Assembly: GCA_037903475.1 (NCBI GenBank)
Contig: JBAJFG010000296.1
Span: forward strand, 62,001 to 126,000
Direction of reading: 5' to 3'
DNA: 64,000 nt
DNA from: Ancylostoma caninum
Taxonomy: Eukaryota > Nematoda > Chromadorea > Rhabditida > Ancylostomatidae
Shown here: positions 34,860 to 44,390 of the stretch, in pieces
Position numbering within the stretch: the first letter of the stretch is position 1
Layout of the letters: each line of letters begins with the position of its first letter
The notes under the pieces: generated by a model
The model's database searches: none
The model's input: only the letters and a program-made list of their open reading frames with translations
Told to the model about the DNA's origin: nothing
Program-made: the position numbers and the translations under genes

Positions 34860-36720
34860 ATCTTTTGTTTGTTGAATTATGTCATTCCATAACTTCTCTC
34901 ATAATTCTCGTAGGAACTATTTCGTTATTCATCAACCGCGCCTGCCATCTAATCCAACACTTAGACCAATACTTCCCCGTCCTTCCCGCTTGGTTATACA
35001 AGGTGCTCCCTCTCCAGCGTCGGAACGTTTTGTGATCCATTCTCACCCTGTTGTTGCTCAAACCCCACTGTCTCACTAGTTTTTCATTCACCCGCTCCTC
35101 ATCGCCTCGTTGTTCAAATCACACCCAACAATCCTCCACCAGCCCAAGCTACTACATCTCACCGCTTGCTTACCCAAGTCCCTACACCCCAACGTCTAAC
35201 TGTTAAGGCTCGACCACCTCTACAGCTAGTTACTCAGTCTCCTGCAGTTACCCCTCTTTTTGAGCAATCTCCTGCAAGTACTTTATCACCGAGTCTGATC
35301 GAGCCTTCTGCAGCTTCACCTAGGTTGCATGTGGAGTCACCATTGTCAGCAAGTCTGTTCTCGTCGACATCGGGTTCGTACGCAAACCTGCTTAGTCATT
35401 CTTGCACCGTCACCTGCACCGACTCCTCAAATTCCCCACCTTCATCCCCACCTCTACTGTCTCCCGTTCGTTCATCGGTAGCTTCCAATACGAGTCCCAG
35501 CACTATCTCATATTCGCCTCCACCGCTTCCCTCAAGTGCGTCCCGTACTCTGCCTCAGTTGTCGCCGTCTAATCTTTCGGGTGCCGCTTCCACTTCGCGA
35601 ATAGAGGATAAAGTGGTCGGCGTTAATCAATCCCGTCACGAGGGACTCGACTTCATCTGAGCATCGTAGAGGCGTTCAATGCGTATGTGCCCTGTACAAC
35701 GACTTGCGGGGGGCACTCGATGTACCAAGTCAGTGGTTCATCCTCCCAGACTCCTATGGTACCAATTTACCGACCCCGGAGGGGTGGTTGGCCTCCGGCG
35801 GGATCGAACCATCGATCGTGTGCGAGCGCTGCGCAGCGAGCCTCTTACCACTGCGCCACACGCGCCCTACCTAACGCTTCCCCCTACGTACCGAGGAAAA
35901 TTCCAGGTAAGTAAGTATGAGAAGCACCCAGTACTATTCCAGGACAGAGCCGGTGCTACTCGTTTTCGTCCCACGAGAACAAGAAACATTCGAAGTCGTA
36001 CAGATGCGTGCATTGCCAAACAGCGAGCTTCCATGTGAAAGTGGATGTGAGTTAAATTTGAACTCGAAGTTCACGATTTATTAATTTTTCTCTGCAGGTA
36101 GTTGATGACAAGTTCCTATTTGATCCATGTATGCTCCCACACCATACCACGTAAGTGGACGACAACTCACCTGGAGCGCTTCTTTTATCAGAGGCTCCAA
36201 GAAGTGCGCAAAGATCCGAAGCTTGCCAATCACCTGTGCGAACACTACGGCAAGACTTATTAGAAGTGTTCCCTCAAATGAGCCATTTGAGTAAGTTTCC
36301 AAATCTTGCACATGTTCTTGAAGTCAAAGACCCAAGGTTTCAGCTCTAGAAGAGGTGCAGCAGCTTACGGATGAGTGCAATGGACCGGGGTATGACAAGC
36401 GAAGGAGGAGGATAGCTAAGTTTATTCCAGTGCTACAACTCATACCCATACTCCAAAACATACTGTTATCGAAACTGGCTTCTCGTTGAGCAGCGTGGAA
36501 GTGCATGACAGCCAAGAGTGACACTTGATGAGTTTACGGAACACTCCCGGAAGACTATGGATGGAATTGACTTCCTCCAATTTTGGCAGAAATTTGAAGA
36601 AAAAAGGAGGTTTTTCGTACCAAATATTATTCCCAGATTCCTCAGGCATCAACGGTGGCGCTACGTCTCACATTCGATGTATCCACGAACGATGAACTGG
36701 AAAAATTGGAGGGAAACAAT
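34860..36720 (+). pseudogene. Decayed Ser/Pro-rich plus zinc-knuckle-like reading region
   Basis: Not a recognised gene. Bases 34,880-35,660 encode a Pro/Ser-rich chain (repeats such as SPPSSPPLLSP) with one frameshift near 35,080. Around 35,944-36,050 one frame reads CYSFSSHENKKHSKSYRCVHC and then FHVKVDV, ending at a GT. After an acceptor-like TTTCTCTGCAG at 36,099 come DDKFLFDP and, in a shifted frame, LERFFYQRLQEVRKDPKLAN up to a stop. A later part (36,520-36,655) reads VTLDEFTEHSRKTMDG and FLQFWQKFEEKRR. Paired Cys and His followed by a DP..LPHH motif suggests a transposon-encoded zinc-binding DNA-binding segment, but the family is not identified. Frameshifts and stops make an intact product unlikely. 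Confidence 0.35.
35790..35871 (-). repeat. tRNA-derived SINE or tRNA pseudogene
   Basis: The minus strand has a pol III A box, TGGCGCAGTGG (plus coordinates 35,848-35,858), and a B box, GGTTCGATCCC (35,800-35,810), at tRNA-like spacing. The 5' start GGGCGCGTGTGGCGCAGTGG looks tRNA-like, but the 3' side (GCCGGAGGCC) does not close the acceptor stem, so it is not a functional tRNA. It lies inside the decayed coding-like region and is a likely later insertion. Confidence 0.7.
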
Positions 36721-36831
36721 TTAAAAAATGAAAAACAAGATAATATTTAACAATGGTGGGAAGTTATATCCATCTAGGGAAAGTACCGTACAAGATGAAC
36801 GAATACAGTCGCAGAAATATGCAGAAACCGG

Positions 36832-37359
36832 CTAGGAATAGCAGAAATTTTTGAATAGCAGCTGCTGCAGATGGAGAATTGCATTATGTAACGGCCACCG
36901 AATGATGGCAAATCGATCGCAGCGACCCGGTCTCACAACGCATGCACGCATACGGTGGATCCCTTGATCTACTAAGACGCCTGGACAATGGCTGGTGCAC
37001 TTTACTCCGAATTGAATGCCCTGTACAGTGCACGTTAATGACGGTTGCCCATCCGTGGCTTTGAGAAAGACGCCTCGCAACCGCGCCGCGGGAGCCATAG
37101 CCAATCTCTTTTGCTGATGTTACGCTACGCTGTCAGTCTTTCTATCTGTTTTAAGGATTTTCGACCGAATCGGGAAGAAAGAGCCTAGGAGTAGAATCCA
37201 GGCGACAGACGAGACCGATCCCGGCGCCCTTCTTGAGGCCGTGGATGGGCCGCTGTCATTGACGTCTGCTGTACTTGTTGACATTTGCGCAGCCAGTGGA
37301 ATATTTCCCCGAATCAGGGAGTCCAAGTTCAGTACCGACTTTTCGACTGTGTAGCGCAT
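36832..37359 (-). other. Possible minus-strand coding exons, unidentified
   Basis: Two adjacent minus-strand open segments have coding-like composition. The first (37,359 to about 37,215) starts MRYTVEKSVLNLDSLIRGNI, runs into a Ser/Thr-rich stretch, and ends before a GT at GGGATCG|GTCTCG. The second (37,098-36,836) has several Cys residues (SLTCTVQGIQFG, KCTSHCPGV, RACVVRPGRCDR) and a stop. I do not recognise either, and the joining splice sites are not convincing. They may be transposon debris. Confidence 0.25.
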
Positions 37360-37814
37360 TTACATTCCAGTGAAAGGATTACGTATATGAATTAAAATTT
37401 AGTTCACTGCATTTTTACTTCCCCATCTTCGTCGTTGGTGAAATCGATTGGAATAGCAAAAGTATTCACCGACTGCGAGTTTGACACAAGTGAATGTTGT
37501 TTCAAACGTTCGCAATCAGGGACACAGAACAGATAAATCGGGATCGGGTGCTCGGACCGACGGACGGGAAAACCCGAAGAACAGGGAAAACATAGAAGTT
37601 AAGCTCCGCCTTTGCTTTCGCCGATTCTCAGCTTTCTAGCAAATTCTATGGCAACACCGTTTACACATTACCGCACAACAAAAATGGACGTACATATACA
37701 CATCGCAGTGGATACACTACAATATGACAGTAACTACAATCAGTGCTAATTCATTCATCGTAATCCAAGTACACATCTTATCTACAAATTCACTTTTTAC
37801 TCTACAATACTACT

Positions 37815-37940
37815 AGTCTAGGATGCTAATCGCGAGTATCATGCTTCAGCAGCCCCACTACTATTCGCAAGCTCGAAAAATGAGTTCTTCTAAAAATTAG
37901 CGTTCGAAGTCTAGAATGCTAATTGCGAATATCATACTCA
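37815..37940. repeat. Direct repeat pair of about 31 bases
   Basis: GTCTAGGATGCTAATCGCGAG TATCATGCT (37,815) recurs as GTCTAGAATGCTAATTGCGAA TATCATACT (37,909), about 94 bases apart. A small local duplication. Confidence 0.7.
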
Positions 37941-37961
37941 TTTCGCTTGGCAATATCGGTC

Positions 37962-38318
37962 TCATCGATGTTTCATCTGGTTTGACTTATCTCTCAAATC
38001 TCTGTGAAAGCTGACGTACAACGATTTTTGGATTTGCTGATCACGAATGTAATAGCTATTTTGCATCGCAACCTGAATTTCGTTGAGCTTCCCCAGACTA
38101 TCCCATATGGGTTGGTGTGGTTTATAAGGTCGTGATGGTGGCCACAAGTTCACACTTCCCTCTACGTTGTAATAGTGCAGTATGAAAATATATCCACCGT
38201 GAGCGTCGATGGCGAAGGCCCTTCCACGGCCTCGAGCGCCTCGGGCTGAAGTACGCAACTGCACCGCGGGCCGAGATCTACAACTGCATTTCAAAACCAC
38301 TATGACAAAAATCAGGGA
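37962..38318 (-). other. Possible terminal coding exon, unidentified
   Basis: After an acceptor-like GTTCAACAG the minus strand stays open for about 118 codons. It has a hydrophobic start (LIFVIVVLKC), an Arg-rich part, and then an ordered sequence with GGYIFILHYYNVEG and LWPPSRPYKPHQPIWDSLGK, ending at a stop. The composition looks like genuine protein, but I recognise no domain. A phase-0 exon at 41,700-41,446 on the same strand could precede it. That link is speculative. Confidence 0.3.
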
Positions 38319-38442
38319 CTGTTGAACATGAAACTGTATGAAAAATATTAGAAAAAAAACAGATGAATGAAGAATATTTGAAATTCCGCCACATTTCTGC
38401 ATTTTACTCAGCGAATTGAACCAACGCAGGTGTCTGCTTCAG

Positions 38443-39815
38443 ATCTTCGCCTGTCTGTCGTTGCTCACCGGTTCATTCGCTGTGCCTGCGCTGACGAAGG
38501 ACGACACGTTCGCCCAGTGGCGGACGGTGCTCCTTATTTACGCAGCAGTCCGTACACTGTCCTACACGATCTTCATCGCATTTGCGAGGTTCGTTTACGT
38601 TTGCGTTCATCCTAGGAATCGCTGTTGAAAAGTCGCCTAATCGCACGAGTGATATGCAAATCGTACGCGATGTGTAGCGTCACGAAACACCTGCAAAACA
38701 TCGCCACTGTGGAAGCTGCTTTGGAAAGATCAGTTTATATAATAGTTTGTTTCAAAAACAACGGGAGATGGATATTTGCGCCTAAATAGCAGTTCAATAC
38801 AGGGTAGGTTTGTGCAACCTCACCTCTTCAGCTGTCACTTACACTATTATCATCTTACACATTACTCTCTTCCATATCTTTTCCAAGTTGGTAAAAAAAA
38901 AGATTGTAAAGATTTCTCAGTTCTGAAAGTCCTGAACTGTGTCTTAGCAGAAACGAACTAAACAAATTCTTCTGCAAATATGCTCCCAGGGGTGCAAAAG
39001 TTCCGTTAATCTTTAATCCTCTTTGGAACTGACTCCTGACCCAATATCATTGATCTCTTCAAATTGAACTTTAAAGCGATCAGCTGATCTTACATCACAA
39101 CTACACTACATGCCACAGCAGAAATCACTGACCACTATAGCAAGTCTGCGAAAGCAGATAATGATACTGTTATATTCTATGAAAATATAGGGCATGTGCT
39201 TCAGAAAGGTGCAGAGTGTTCGAGTTCTTCCAGAAGTTTATGATAAGCTAGCATTCGTCATTCTGCTGCAGAAATGTTTACTGTACACGTTTTCTTCAAT
39301 CACCACGAAAGAAGCCTTCCGGTTATGTCTCAAATTTAGTCGAATCCTGTAAGTTTTCTGAGAATCCTCCAATATGAATAAAAACAAATACTTAGACGAA
39401 TAAAACAAAAGTTTTTAGGCAAGTTCATCAACACTTTTAAGAAGCGAAATTTGTGCAATATACTGCAGCCATGTTGATTCTGTGACACGTGACGCACTTC
39501 GTTGAGGAGTAGCCAGAGGAAAATTGACTGAAAAAAGCTGCATTTGTGGACTAGTATTTTTAAACTGAATAAACAGTTTACTTCACCTCCGACTTTTCTG
39601 TCATAAGAGCCAAATACGAACGACCGCCACCGAATCAACTCCAGCGAGTCTGGAGGCACAGGACTACAGGTCAACTCCAGCGAGTCTGGAGGCACAGACT
39701 ACAGTGAGTGTCCCTGTCCATTCGTTTGACTGACTTTGCGAGCTTTTTCAGAGCTGAACCCGCTAAGTGGATATCAATGGTCTTATCAACGCCAACGCCA
39801 ACTCCTGCGGTTTAA
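38443..39815 (+). pseudogene. Duplicated SLC17 terminal exons (alternative 3' end or pseudogene)
   Basis: Exon 38443-38588 is 146 bp, the same length and phase as exon 10 of the transporter, with TTTCAG-like acceptor (TGCTTCAG) and GTTCGT donor preserved. It encodes the last TM pair. Exon 39752-39815 encodes AEPAKW and then a short tail ending PTPTPAV and a stop. Past that stop the homology to the longer upstream tail resumes (VDIDKVISPAA against MDVNKIITPSG), so the stop is a truncation. By eye exon 10 differs at about 6 of 48 amino acids, with roughly 11 silent changes. One change puts Arg inside the last TM helix (LTLSN to RTLSY). It has no upstream exons of its own, so it can only be used by splicing from 27,080 or is dead. 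Confidence 0.7.
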
Positions 39816-40260
39816 TCGATCAGAGTCGATATCGATAAAGTTATTTCGCCAGCAGCACATGAAGGGAGAACAGCCAAGCAAGGTTTTACCGTGGTCTCGG
39901 AAGTTTGTGAACTATCGTTCAGTGGGAGAGTGATCTACAACATTGCTTCGTTGCATGTGGAAGATATAGCTATCGATTGTTTCACTACGAGGACAGCTCT
40001 GTTAAGGAAGGCATGATTCATCTTGAACTGGTTAGAGATACTTGGGTTTACAGTGATTTTATTCATCAGGTTATCAGCTGGTCCCAGGTTATATTTATGT
40101 GCAGTTACGTTTTATTGTCATATCGTGGGTTGTATATATTCTGTTATTCTGCTAAATCTATAGGATTTTCACTTTTTCGTTGAGTTTCTAACTCCTTGGT
40201 GTCTAATGTCAACAATAAATCTCAATAATCCGCAGCCACCTCGGAACTCCTGTCAAAGGA
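38443..40260 (+). repeat. Segmental duplication, downstream copy (transporter 3' end)
   Basis: Second copy of the SLC17 exon 10/exon 11 region with flanks and AATAAA near 40,214. The intron between exons is 1,163 bp here against 1,867 bp upstream, the difference including the MITE at 27,911. Divergence is moderate, so the duplication is not recent. Confidence 0.85.
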
Positions 40261-40569
40261 ACACAAAAAGCGCGCGCTAATGTGATAAAATGACACATTG
40301 CCAACAAAGGAAGTCATCATTCGTTAACACCGTTATACTTGCTAGTACCATTTATTGTACCATTATTGCGTTATTAACCACATTAATATAGCACTATGTT
40401 TTGAAAGGGGCGCTTTTCGTTATTGCATATCTGGAGATGAGGCTGCTCCGCATCACCCTAGCGGTGCATCGGACCAGCTGGGTGTTGTGGTTCTCTAGAT
40501 TGAGCTATTAGTTGAATGCACTGACACAAAGTAACCGACGGTGGGAGAAACAGCAGAGCACCAGTTCTG

Positions 40570-40665
40570 ATCACGCAACGTTGATCAACCACAACGCGCG
40601 AGTTGGTTTGCCGCGCGCGTAAATGACGCGCCGCGGCTTCGTTTTATGAGATGCGACCTGCCCCC
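40570..40665. repeat. GC-rich GGTTTGCCGCGC repeat, copy 1
   Basis: GATCA(C)...CACAACGCGCGAGTTGGTTTGCCGCGC and GACGCGCCGCGGCTTCGTTTT recur at 59,375-59,455 with the same order. An inner inverted pair (GCCGCGCG/CGCGCCGCGGC) gives a small hairpin. Confidence 0.5.
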
Positions 40666-41445
40666 AGTGTACATATCGAGCCTCATGTGAAAAAGAAGAC
40701 GTTATAGTCTCACCCACTCAGTCACTAGGAAGTGTGCTCTGTCGATTAGATCTCTCCCAATCCAAATCAGTGCATAAATGACTTATTTTTACCTAAGTTC
40801 TTCAAACAAAACCAAAACTTCTATTCAGTAGAAATTGAAAGCATCTCTTCATAGTCAGGGCATTTGGAGATTCGTGTGTTTCGTGGTGCGGCAGCCATGC
40901 TCTGTGGTTAAAATCTGTCCCAAGGCAAACAAGTCACACGAATTAGGCTCTAAAGAGGAAAGTGGCGTTGATACGGCTCTAGAATTGGCTCGCTTAGAAG
41001 AACTACCCAACCCTTTAGGTCAACTCTCGTCTGTTTCCCAAATTTTTACACAAATAATCTACTGCGCTCCAATAACGACATTGAACAGTGGCAACGTCCA
41101 TTTTTTCCAACACACCTCTCATTTACACACAGGCTTTCGAAAAAAAAATGCAGTGTCTAAAAGTATCCAAACATAAAGAGTGGGTTTCTAATTTGAGAAA
41201 ATTTTTCTCTTCAATGGACTTTTCTTTCTCTCTGCAAAGATGAAAATGTGATCCGGTCACGGTGACTGACACCTGCTGTACATTCCAAGGATTGCTGCCG
41301 AGACAAAAAAAAACGACCCTCCTAAGACAACAAATCGGGATTACGCGCTTAAAGGGCATTGCTGACAAAATTTGTCCAAAGCGGAAAAAAGTGCAATGCG
41401 CTAGGACAACTCAGGGCTGAGCCTTAGAAATCAAGCCACGATCAC

Positions 41446-41700
41446 CTTGGCTGTCAAGAAGAATTCTCTAATAACGTCAAACAATTGCCGGGGAAAAACC
41501 GACGGCTTCGGGTGGTCGCGGCTATTTTTGTGCGGGCCACTCGGCGACAAGTGCGTTGTGGACGAATTTGGCGTCGACCGCGGACTTCCCGACCCCGAAT
41601 TAGCTGTGGTCCGCGCGCGTGATATGCTGTGGCTGATAAGCCGGTCCAGTGAAGCGCTGATTCGTGAGGTCGCGTGTTTGCCGTGTCCCGCACTCCACAT
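41446..41700 (-). other. Possible coding exon, Ser/Arg-rich, unidentified
   Basis: The minus strand is open for 85 codons from an ATG at 41,700 to a phase-0 donor, GCCAAG|GTGATC. It reads Ser/Arg-rich (SISRARTTANSGSGSPRSTP) and ends PRQLFDVIREFFLTAK. GC-rich composition contrasts with the flanks. An in-frame stop lies just upstream of the ATG. The plus strand is also open here but reads less like protein. I recognise no domain. Confidence 0.3.
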
Positions 41701-42049
41701 TCCTCAGTTGACGACCTCCACCACCGCTCCCTTCAGCCGCCGGCCGAGCCTTATTTGCTGCTACGGCGTCGGCGGCTGCTGCCTCCGTCCGTGTCTCATC
41801 ACTTGTCCGACACCCGTCGTAGTTTCAAAATAAACACACACACATGCTAAGCGCTCAATCGCCGCAGGACCATCTTAGTGGTGCACCTGGATGGGCAAGA
41901 AGGAGATGAAGCCGCTTTCGATGTAGAGCTGGTTGATCCGCGGCCGGTTTCGAACAGTGAAGCCAAGCTATAAATAAAATGAGCCGGTGGAAAAAGCACA
42001 CGTAAAAAGGCGGTATTGATTTCTTACCGGAATGACCGCGGCCTCATAA

Positions 42050-43160
42050 AGGAGAAAGGGAATAGAAGTAGGACAAAGTTGTGTTGTCGTGTCGATGAAG
42101 TGCTGCCGTTGTACCGCTGTTGTTCTGCCAAGATGAAATAAAACGGTTGGTAATGATAAAAATAGGGCTAGCTAGCTTAGCAGGGTGAAAACCAGACATT
42201 ACTGATCTCATCTGGCGTTGGTATCGACTCTTAGCTCAGAAAGGACTTATCAATACATCAATAAATATTCCGTTTATGCGACACTTCTAGTTTGGGATGC
42301 ACAGCTGATAGCTGTAGTTTTCATGAAACAACTCCTGCAAATGAAGATTTCATCACCTCACAATTTTCGAAAATTACCTGCCTCTGGTCAAATAAAGGAA
42401 ATTCAAAAAAATAGAGCAGTTAGCAAGGATTTACTATGTCAGGGTCTAAGGGAAGGCGGACCTTCACTCTCCTAACAAATTTTTGTTGATTAAATGTAGC
42501 TGATCATCCATATGCGCACTTTGCTCAACAACATGTAGCCCTAGGAGTATCCCCAGACTTCGCCAGCAATCGTGGCGATTGCCGCATAGATAAAGTGAAG
42601 GAGGAGACCCCAGACGCAAAAGGGATGATGGCAAATAGGGCGTGGCGATCGATAGGCATCGTTTCCACTATCGCTATCACTCACATAGCAAGTTCATTTT
42701 GGGCACATCTTCGAGAGTGGGAACGATGAGCTCCGTTTGGCAGCGATCCATGGCGATGTAACGTGGCAATCGATACGTATCATTTCCACGATCCTTATCT
42801 CTTGTATCATCAGTTCATTCTTATTCATCTTCAACTGGCGAAATCTGGGGATACTCTAAGCTCTGTGACTAGTGTCAGATAGCTGACGATGTTTCCTACA
42901 ATGTTGTTATGTTGACATAGCAGCTGCTTTCCGATATTTTGGATGGGCGTGGCTTGACTACAAGAACCAGCTTGTGGGTGAAGATGACAAGCTTGGGATG
43001 GAGTTAGAATTTTTCCATAAATTACAAAGATTGGTCAGCAAAACCCAGATACTCGGCATATTTCTTATGGAAAAATGAGTGGTCGGCATAATATGAATTT
43101 GCCTGGATTTTTTTCGATTTTCCAGATATTTTTAAGAGTTCAAAATTTCCCGTTTCGGAC
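42050..43160. repeat. Tandem duplication, left copy
   Basis: Shares ordered blocks with 43,500-44,390: GAAGTGCTGCCGTTGTAC, CTTAGCAGGGTGA, ATCAATAAATATT, GATTTCATCACCTC, TTGCTCAACAACATGTA, AGCAGCTG.TTTCCGATATTTTG, ACATGATAAAAATGAGG. The left copy is longer because of a 313-bp insertion. No protein is evident. Confidence 0.8.
42544..42856. mobile_element. TIR element nested in the left duplicate
   Basis: GAGTATCCCCAGACTTCGCCAG and CTGGCGAAATCTGGGGATACTC are terminal inverted repeats flanked by TA on both sides. The corresponding site in the right duplicate (about 44,010) is uninterrupted. The interior holds two divergent copies of an about 65-base unit (CATCGTTTCCAC... and TATCATTTCCAC...). 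Confidence 0.75.
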
Positions 43161-43499
43161 AGACATGATAAAAATGAGGGGGGACGGCGAACATGATCGA
43201 TCCATTTCGGCTACGGGTAGTTGCGTTAGATAGTTGGTTTGGATTGCATCTAGCTAAGGGGTGTGGTCCGTGCTGTACATACGAGAATTGGCTGAAAAGT
43301 CCTCGGAATGGCCATCTTTCTATGCTGCTGCGTTAATGCAGCCTCCATATGCACTGACAAAATTCAGTTCGATCCGGCAAAGGGGCTGCTTTTGACAAGT
43401 AGGCAACTAGACTATACTCAGTTAGAGATGAATGCGAAATTTGAGCAATCACTAAATTTCTCCAAATGAAGGAGGGAACTGCAAGTATAACAAATGGCT

Positions 43500-44390
43500 C
43501 CCAGGTGCTGGATGGTGGGAGAAAGAGAATAGCAGCAAGACAAAGTTGCATTGTCGACGAAGTGCTGCCGTTGTACTGCCGCTGTTCTGCCGAGATGAAA
43601 TCAAAGGGTGAGAGTGATAAAATTAAGGTTGACCAACTTAGCAGGGTGATAACCTGATGTCACTGATCTGGAGTCATCTGCGTTGGTGTTGATCCCTTAC
43701 ACAAGGAAGACTTACTTATCAACCAATCAATAAATATTATTTTCGTGGTAAATGCTAATTTTTAGTCGGGAATGCGGTTCTGATACGTAGGTGCGGCTTT
43801 ACGCGAAACCACTTCCGCAACTGAAGATTTCATCACCTCGCAATTAGCTGCCTTTGGTCAAATCGAAAAAAAATAAAACTAATGCAATCAACAAGGATGT
43901 ACAATGTCAACGTCTAAGGAACGCGAGACCTTTTCTCCCCCAACATATTTTTATTGATTAAAATGTAGCTGATCAGCGGCATGCAAACTTTGCTCAACAA
44001 CATGTACGTAACCCTCAGCTCTCTGACTAGTGTGCCGGCGTTATTGGCGAGAACTGAAGGGTTGTTCGCAATTTGGCGATGTTCCATGAAATTTTGTTAT
44101 ATTGGCGTAGCAGCTGTTTTCCGATATTTTGATTGCGCGTGGCTAGACTACAAGAACAGCTTGTGCGTGAAGAAGACAAGCTAGGAACAGAGTTAGAGGT
44201 TTTCCACGAATTGCAAAGATTGATCAAAGTCAAGAATGTCCGCCATATCTCTTCCGGGGAAAAAAATGAGGGGTAAGCGCAACGTGAATTTGACTGCAAA
44301 TTAATTTTTTTTTCTGATTTCCCAGAAATTTCCAAGTGTTGAAAATTTCCTGTTTCAGACAAACATGATAAAAATGAGGGAAGGTGGCGC
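43500..44390. repeat. Tandem duplication, right copy
   Basis: Right-hand partner of 42,050-43,160, without the nested TIR element. Open frames here are short and shared poorly between copies, so they are not treated as genes. Confidence 0.8.

Noticed and set aside
35679..36038. Plus-strand 119-codon frame
   Set aside because: It runs through the tRNA-like SINE, and the Cys/His-bearing protein-like sequence nearby is in another frame.
41447..41833. Plus-strand 128-codon frame
   Set aside because: It lies opposite the better minus-strand exon candidate, lacks splice sites and has no recognisable motif.
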